Of a stretch of 9,841 bases of DNA, positions 6,512 through 9,841 are shown piece after piece. Within the stretch, counting starts at the first letter, position 1, and the number at the start of each line of letters is the position of its first letter. The DNA comes from JASJHI01 sp965371355 (GTDB lineage: Bacteria; Actinomycetota; Acidimicrobiia; Acidimicrobiales; Ilumatobacteraceae), in NCBI GenBank assembly GCA_965371355.1, contig CBDUYD010000107.1, forward strand, positions 1-9,841, given 5' to 3'. The notes under the pieces were generated by a model, which was given only the letters and a program-made list of their open reading frames with translations, made no database searches and had not been told where the DNA came from. The translations under genes and the position numbers were made by a program.

Positions 6512-6523
6512 CGGGAAGGCAGG

Positions 6524-8095
<1,572 letters not shown>

Positions 8096-8115
8096 CCGTC
8101 GCGCCTCGTCGGTGC

Positions 8116-8739
8116 TCAGCGGCTCGTGGCCTCGGCCAGCGATGCGACGAGCTCGGCGTTTCGTGCCTCGAGGTCGACGATGCGCGCCTCGAAGCGATTG
8201 GTGACCGCTCGGAGTTGCTCGTCGGTGAAACGCGGCGTGATGTACTTCGGACAGTTCCAGTCGGTCGCGAGAACCTCGACGGTCACGACGCCGTCGACGC
8301 GCTCATCGAGCGCTTCGAGCCGGGCGAGCAGCTCGGGAGCGGGATCGGCGTGGTATGTCGCTCTGCCGAACAGTTTGAGACGGGTCCGGCTCGGGTAGTC
8401 GACGAAGATCGCAGCCACGCGGCCGTCGGCGGTGATGTTGCCCGTTCCGAGGTATTGGCGGTTCCCGCGGCGCTCCGTCCATCCGATCGTCTGGTCGTCG
8501 AGGATCTTGACGAAGCCGACGTCGCCACCGCGGTGCTGGACGTACGGCCACCCGGTCTCGCTCACCGATGCGAGATAGAAGCTGTCGCGGCCGGTGAGCA
8601 TCTCGATCTCGCGCTGGTCGAGCCGGTGTCGAGTTCGGAGATCGGTGCCGCCGTCGGAGATGTCGCGAACCGGGGAGCCCTTCTGCGCCTGGAGATCGAC
8701 AACGGCGGGTGTCATGGCGATGTCGAAGTAGTTGGTCAC
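8116..8739 (-). CDS. Flavin-dependent split-barrel protein, COG3576-like PPOX family
   Basis: This 207-aa protein of the pyridoxamine-phosphate-oxidase-like superfamily belongs to a different branch from the one at 2949. The split barrel spans about 50-175: RDSFYLASVSETGWPYVQHR (51-70), then GFVKILDD, the RRGNRQYLGTGNI cofactor-loop region (90-102) and VAAIFVDYPSRTRLKLFGRA. The later WNCPKYITPRF is typical of this branch. It ends in a 30-residue helix (RFEARIVDLEARNAELVASL) that could form a coiled coil. It probably binds FMN and acts as a reductase or oxidase of unknown substrate. I chose GTG 8739 because GTGA overlaps the TetR stop, GAGGT lies six bases upstream, and the protein then begins like its relatives. 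A longer reading up to 9003 would be antisense-like, Arg-rich sequence over the TetR gene. It is the last gene of a three-gene operon. Confidence 0.88.
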   Translation of the reverse strand: MTNYFDIAMTPAVVDLQAQKGSPVRDISDGGTDLRTRHRLDQREIEMLTGRDSFYLASVSETGWPYVQHRGGDVGFVKILDDQTIGWTERRGNRQYLGTGNITADGRVAAIFVDYPSRTRLKLFGRATYHADPAPELLARLEALDERVDGVVTVEVLATDWNCPKYITPRFTDEQLRAVTNRFEARIVDLEARNAELVASLAEATSR

Positions 8740-9296
8740 GCGGCGACCTCGGGGCTTGACAGCGCTCGTGCGGCGCGATGGGCGTGATCGATCGGAACCG
8801 CGCTCGCGAAAATTGCCGCCTGCACGATGGCGCCATCGATAGTGACGGCGACCGCCTCCCCCTCCGGGATCAACGTCATCAGATAGGAAGCGAACGCTGC
8901 CTTGTGATTCCGGATGATCTCGCGCTGCTCGTCGGTCAGGGCGCTGGCCTCCGCGTGGGTGTTGATGAATCCGCACCCCCGAAACCGCGTCTCGGTCATC
9001 CACACCTCGAGGGCGGCGAAGACCGCATCGACGGGTTCCTCACCATCGCGCATGCGCCCCTCGACCCGCTCGGCGAAATCGGCCATCCATCTCTGATGGC
9101 GATCGCGTAGCCATGCCGTCACCAGATCGGACTTCGACGGATACGTCGAGTAGAGGCGGCGCAGCGAGACGCCCGAGCGGTCGCGGATGTCGCCCATCGT
9201 GACCGCGGTGACGCCGCGGATGTAGAACAGGTCATCGGCCGCCGACAGCGCAGCCCGTTCGGCCGCCGCCGCGTCGAGTGTCGCCGCGGGGCTCAT
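8736..9296 (-). CDS. TetR-family transcriptional repressor
   Basis: This 186-aa DNA-binding regulator has an N-terminal helix-turn-helix at about 15-60: AALSAADDLFYIRGV, TMGDIRDRSGVSLRRLYSTYPSK (33-55), then SDLVTAWL, matching the TetR pattern of an F/Y-rich recognition helix followed by PSK. The C-terminal two-thirds is the helical ligand-binding and dimer domain, with FRGCGFINTHAEA and RNHKAAFASYLMTL, as in TetR proteins that sense small hydrophobic or reactive molecules. The ATG overlaps the DUF1348 stop (ATGA) and the stop overlaps the flavin-protein start (GTGA), so all three genes are translationally coupled. Its likely target is the inverted repeat at 9763-9780 in front of its own operon, which would be autoregulation. 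The inducer is unknown. Confidence 0.93.
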   Translation of the reverse strand: MSPAATLDAAAAERAALSAADDLFYIRGVTAVTMGDIRDRSGVSLRRLYSTYPSKSDLVTAWLRDRHQRWMADFAERVEGRMRDGEEPVDAVFAALEVWMTETRFRGCGFINTHAEASALTDEQREIIRNHKAAFASYLMTLIPEGEAVAVTIDGAIVQAAIFASAVPIDHAHRAARALSSPEVAA

Positions 9297-9751
9297 CGCA
9301 GTGGGAATCCCTCGGTATCGCCCTCCGGCCGTGGTCCGAAGAGCCGCCTCTCGCTCGCGTCGATGGCGACGTCGTTGATCGAGGCTTCACGGCGGCGCAT
9401 CAGCCCGTCCTCGTCGAACTCCCAGTTCTCGTTGCCGTACGAACGCCACCACTGGCCGGACTCGTCGAGCGACTCGTACTGGAATCGGACCGCGATGCGA
9501 TTGCCGGTGAATGCCCAGAGATCCTTGCGCAGCGCGTACTCGAGTTCCTTGGCCCACTTCTCGGCGAGGAACGAGCGGATCTCGGCGCGGCCGCTGAGGA
9601 ACGTGCCGCGGTTGCGCCATTCGCTGTCGCGCGAGTACGCCATCGACACCCGTTCGGGATCGCGCGTGTTCCACGCGGCCTCCGCACCGAGCACCTTGGC
9701 CCGGGCGGATGCCTCGTCGAAAGGGGGAAGTGGTGGACGTAGTTCAGACAT
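9293..9751 (-). CDS. DUF1348 protein, NTF2/SnoaL-like fold
   Basis: This 152-aa cytoplasmic protein of the DUF1348 family has a cone-shaped NTF2/SnoaL-like fold with a pocket for a small ligand. The family stretch is well kept: AEAAWNTRDPERV (about 23-35), EWRNRGTFLSGRAEI, KWAKELEYALRKDLWAFTGN, IAVRFQYE, WWRSYGNENWEFDEDGLMRRR and ASINDV, ending in the usual short tail after RRLFGPRPEGD. No enzymatic role is established for the family. I chose ATG 9751 because AGGAG lies five bases upstream and the protein then begins MSELRPPLPPF like its relatives. A start at 9805 would add 18 residues that run through the operator-like repeat. The stop overlaps the TetR start. It is the first gene of the TetR-controlled operon and so the most likely to respond directly to its inducer. 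Confidence 0.92.
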   Translation of the reverse strand: MSELRPPLPPFDEASARAKVLGAEAAWNTRDPERVSMAYSRDSEWRNRGTFLSGRAEIRSFLAEKWAKELEYALRKDLWAFTGNRIAVRFQYESLDESGQWWRSYGNENWEFDEDGLMRRREASINDVAIDASERRLFGPRPEGDTEGFPLR

Positions 9752-9756
9752 CGGAG

Positions 9757-9761
9757 CTCCT
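9757..9761 (-). promoter_or_regulatory. Ribosome binding site deciding the DUF1348 start
   Basis: The minus strand reads AGGAG, five bases before ATG 9751. It overlaps the 8-bp palindrome GGAGCTCC (9753-9760), which could partly hide the site in the transcript. Confidence 0.65.
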
Positions 9762-9762
9762 G

Positions 9763-9780
9763 TGAGAATGGATGTTCTCA
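9763..9780. promoter_or_regulatory. Candidate TetR operator TGAGAA-N6-TTCTCA
   Basis: TGAGAA (9763-9768) and TTCTCA (9775-9780) are perfect 6-bp arms around TGGATG. The repeat ends 12 bases before the DUF1348 start, where a repressor would block transcription of the operon. The size and symmetry match TetR-family operators. A weak -35-like TTGTCG lies on the minus strand at 9805-9800, and a 17-base spacer would put the -10 at 9782-9777, overlapping the repeat. The -10 (CATGAG) is poor, so the promoter is tentative. TGTTCTC plus TG recurs at 9823-9832, fifty bases away. Confidence 0.5.
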
Positions 9781-9841
9781 TGGAACCCGGCGATCGCCTC
9801 GACAATTCCCGGCTGTCCAGCCTGTTCTCGTGAGGATCTTG

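Larger units (their letters stand above)
6336..6523. other. Divergent intergenic region between DGPF and acyl-CoA synthetase genes
   Basis: This 188-bp region must hold promoters for both flanking units. On the plus strand TATCAT (6455-6460) is a fair -10 element, but nothing resembling a -35 lies 16-18 bases before it. CGAATTCG (6481-6488) is an 8-bp palindrome. CGTCCC-N7-GGGACG (6493-6511) is a 6-bp inverted repeat just upstream of the acyl-CoA synthetase ribosome site. I found no exact TGTCGA on the minus strand, the -35 element I recall being reported for ECF42 autoregulation, so self-control of the sigma unit is not supported here. Confidence 0.35.

Noticed and set aside
8096..8115. Terminator between the convergent acyl-CoA synthetase and flavin-protein genes
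   Set aside because: The 20-base gap has only an ACCG/CGGT match with a long loop and no U-tract, which is not enough to call.
8740..9003. N-terminal extension of the flavin protein to position 9003
   Set aside because: The added 88 residues overlap the TetR gene and are Arg/Gly-rich. Family-like sequence begins at GTG 8739, which also has a ribosome site.
9799..9804. Minus-strand TGTCGA as an ECF42-type -35 element before the DUF1348 operon
   Set aside because: The hexamer matches the -35 I recall for ECF42, but at 15-16 bases downstream there is CCA or CAT rather than a CGA/CGTC-like -10. A single hexamer is weak evidence.
9752..9805. N-terminal extension of the DUF1348 protein to position 9805
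   Set aside because: It would run through the operator candidate and the ribosome site; ATG 9751 matches the family start.

Overview
The window looks like ordinary chromosome from a high-GC actinobacterium. This is suggested by GC-rich third codon positions, GTG and TTG starts, 4-nt stop/start overlaps, an Rv1155-like split-barrel flavin/F420 protein, and an ECF sigma factor with a long C-terminal extension paired with a DGPF protein. A deep-branching marine or soil lineage such as the Acidimicrobiia is a reasonable guess, but it is inference. I see no rRNA, tRNA, CRISPR array, insertion sequence or phage gene.

Layout. (1) Plus strand, 1-2748: the last 26 codons of a probable upstream gene, a phthalate-dioxygenase-type Rieske oxygenase (89-1387), and a glutamine-synthetase-family ligase whose GTG start overlaps the oxygenase stop (1384-2748). 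(2) Plus strand, 2949-4638: after a 200-bp gap with a cluster of ACCGT/ACGGT pentamers, a small FMN/F420 split-barrel protein and an MFS transporter 4 nt apart. (3) A long inverted repeat at 4627-4679 separates these from a convergent minus-strand pair: a DGPF/YCII protein (6335-5973) followed by an ECF42-like sigma factor with a TPR-like C-terminal domain (5959-4697). (4) Divergent from that pair, an acyl-CoA synthetase (6524-8095, plus). (5) Convergent with it, a minus-strand operon in the order DUF1348/NTF2-like protein, TetR repressor, COG3576-type flavin protein (9751 to 8116). All three genes are chained by 4-nt overlaps, and an 18-bp inverted repeat that could be the TetR operator lies 12 bp before the first start codon.

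How they may work together. The oxygenase/ligase pair recalls aniline and alkylamine catabolism, where a glutamine-synthetase-like enzyme gamma-glutamylates an amine before further processing, in the aniline case by a Rieske oxygenase. The flavin protein and MFS exporter could handle uptake, export or redox of a related compound. The two regulators, one sigma factor and one TetR, appear to serve their own small operons. Nothing in the sequence alone fixes a substrate for the oxygenase, ligase, transporter or acyl-CoA synthetase.

Most interesting points: the coupled Rieske/ligase pair; a 13-nt perfect hairpin filling the gap between the DGPF stop and the sigma start; the TGAGAA-N6-TTCTCA operator candidate; and a marked excess of the hexamer CGATCG across the window.
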